In this document: positions 35,476-35,632 of the stretch, piece by piece | Layout: each line of letters begins with the position of its first letter | Position numbering within the stretch: the first letter of the stretch is position 1 | From: a virus | Virus record (IMG/VR): IMGVR_UViG_3300011114_000234 | Coordinates: 1 to 35,632 of that record | Reading direction: 5' to 3' (one strand) | DNA: 35,632 bases | Program-made: the position numbers and the translations under genes | The notes under the pieces: model-generated | What the model was told of the DNA's origin: nothing | Seen by the model: only the letters and a program-made list of their open reading frames with translations | Databases searched by the model: none

Positions 35476-35632
35476 GCACGCAGGCAGCACAAGTAAGCGC
35501 CCCTGCGGGTCCAATGAATTTGGCCGAAGCGGCCAACGCTCTCGAGGGAATACTGCCAGTTGATGGAGAACAGTCGCCCGAAGAGACGCAGTTGCCAGAG
35601 TCCGAAGAGGATGATGGCGCGGCCTTGAGCGA
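35472..35632 (+). CDS. Capsid scaffold protein, N-terminal portion (continues at position 1)
   Basis: True start of the scaffold gene: ATG 35472 overlaps the preceding stop (ATGA) and adds 14 residues (MSTQAAQVSAPAGP) before the ATG at 35514, which is identical to position 9. It then reads without a break into the 127-bp terminal repeat and continues at position 1 to 962. See the main entry at 1-962 for domains. Confidence 0.9.
   Translation, partial: MSTQAAQVSAPAGPMNLAEAANALEGILPVDGEQSPEETQLPESEEDDGAALS
35506..35632. repeat. Terminal direct repeat, right copy
   Basis: Identical to bases 1-127. Removing one copy gives a closed circle of 35,505 bp with the scaffold gene intact. Confidence 0.95.

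Noticed and set aside
1-35632. Temperate lifestyle (integrase, excisionase, CI-type repressor, att site)
   Set aside because: No recombinase motif or CI with cleavage domain seen on either strand. The only repressor-like protein is a 78-residue Cro-like one, so lysogeny is not supported.

Overview
The window is a complete tailed-phage genome of the podovirus type, assembled as a circle or a terminally redundant molecule. Its first 127 bases (1-127) recur exactly as its last 127 (35506-35632), so the unit genome is 35,505 bp and the scaffold gene runs across the ends. Several small early proteins resemble families common in phages and prophages of Burkholderiales (Betaproteobacteria). A freshwater betaproteobacterial host is therefore plausible, but this is inference. 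I see no integrase, DNA polymerase, RNA polymerase or tRNA gene.

Layout on the unit circle. (1) Packaging and head module, plus strand, 28.3 kb through the junction to about 3.6 kb: small and large terminase, small basic proteins, a Cys-rich protein, a glycosyltransferase-like protein, a methyltransferase, a P22-type portal, scaffold, an SU10-type (HK97-fold) major capsid protein, a second glycosyltransferase-like protein and a head-tail adaptor. (2) Virion surface and tail proteins, 3.6-6.6 kb. (3) Lysis cassette, 6.6-9.3 kb: small membrane proteins, a lipoprotein, a holin-like protein, a nested Rz/Rz1 spanin pair and a GH19-type endolysin. (4) Tail and ejection module, 9.3-18.2 kb: a tail (nozzle-like) protein and a series of large Ala/Gly-rich internal virion proteins. 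The last of these carries an ADP-ribosyltransferase-like domain. (5) Minus-strand early operon, 21.4-18.2 kb: fourteen very small, tightly coupled genes, mostly of unknown function, running convergently into the ejection module. (6) Control region, 21.37-21.62 kb: divergent promoters, a candidate structured RNA ending in an intrinsic terminator, and an apparently leaderless HTH regulator. (7) Replication and recombination, plus strand, 21.6-27.3 kb: regulator, RuvC-like resolvase, PAPS-reductase-like protein, Cas4/RecB-like nuclease, SSB-like protein, strong terminator and primase-helicase.

Two regions look like replication origins. One is an array of CACCACAAA-type direct and inverted repeats right after the primase-helicase (27.37-27.52 kb). 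The other is a cluster of four perfect DnaA boxes (TTATNCACA) at the terS/terL boundary (28.72-28.80 kb). With no phage polymerase visible, a host-dependent mode (host DnaA and Pol III plus phage primase-helicase, SSB, resolvase and nuclease) fits the gene content. The least explained parts are the minus-strand operon of small proteins, the candidate RNAs at 21.45-21.57 and 30.56-30.65 kb, and the probably ejected ADP-ribosyltransferase-like protein.
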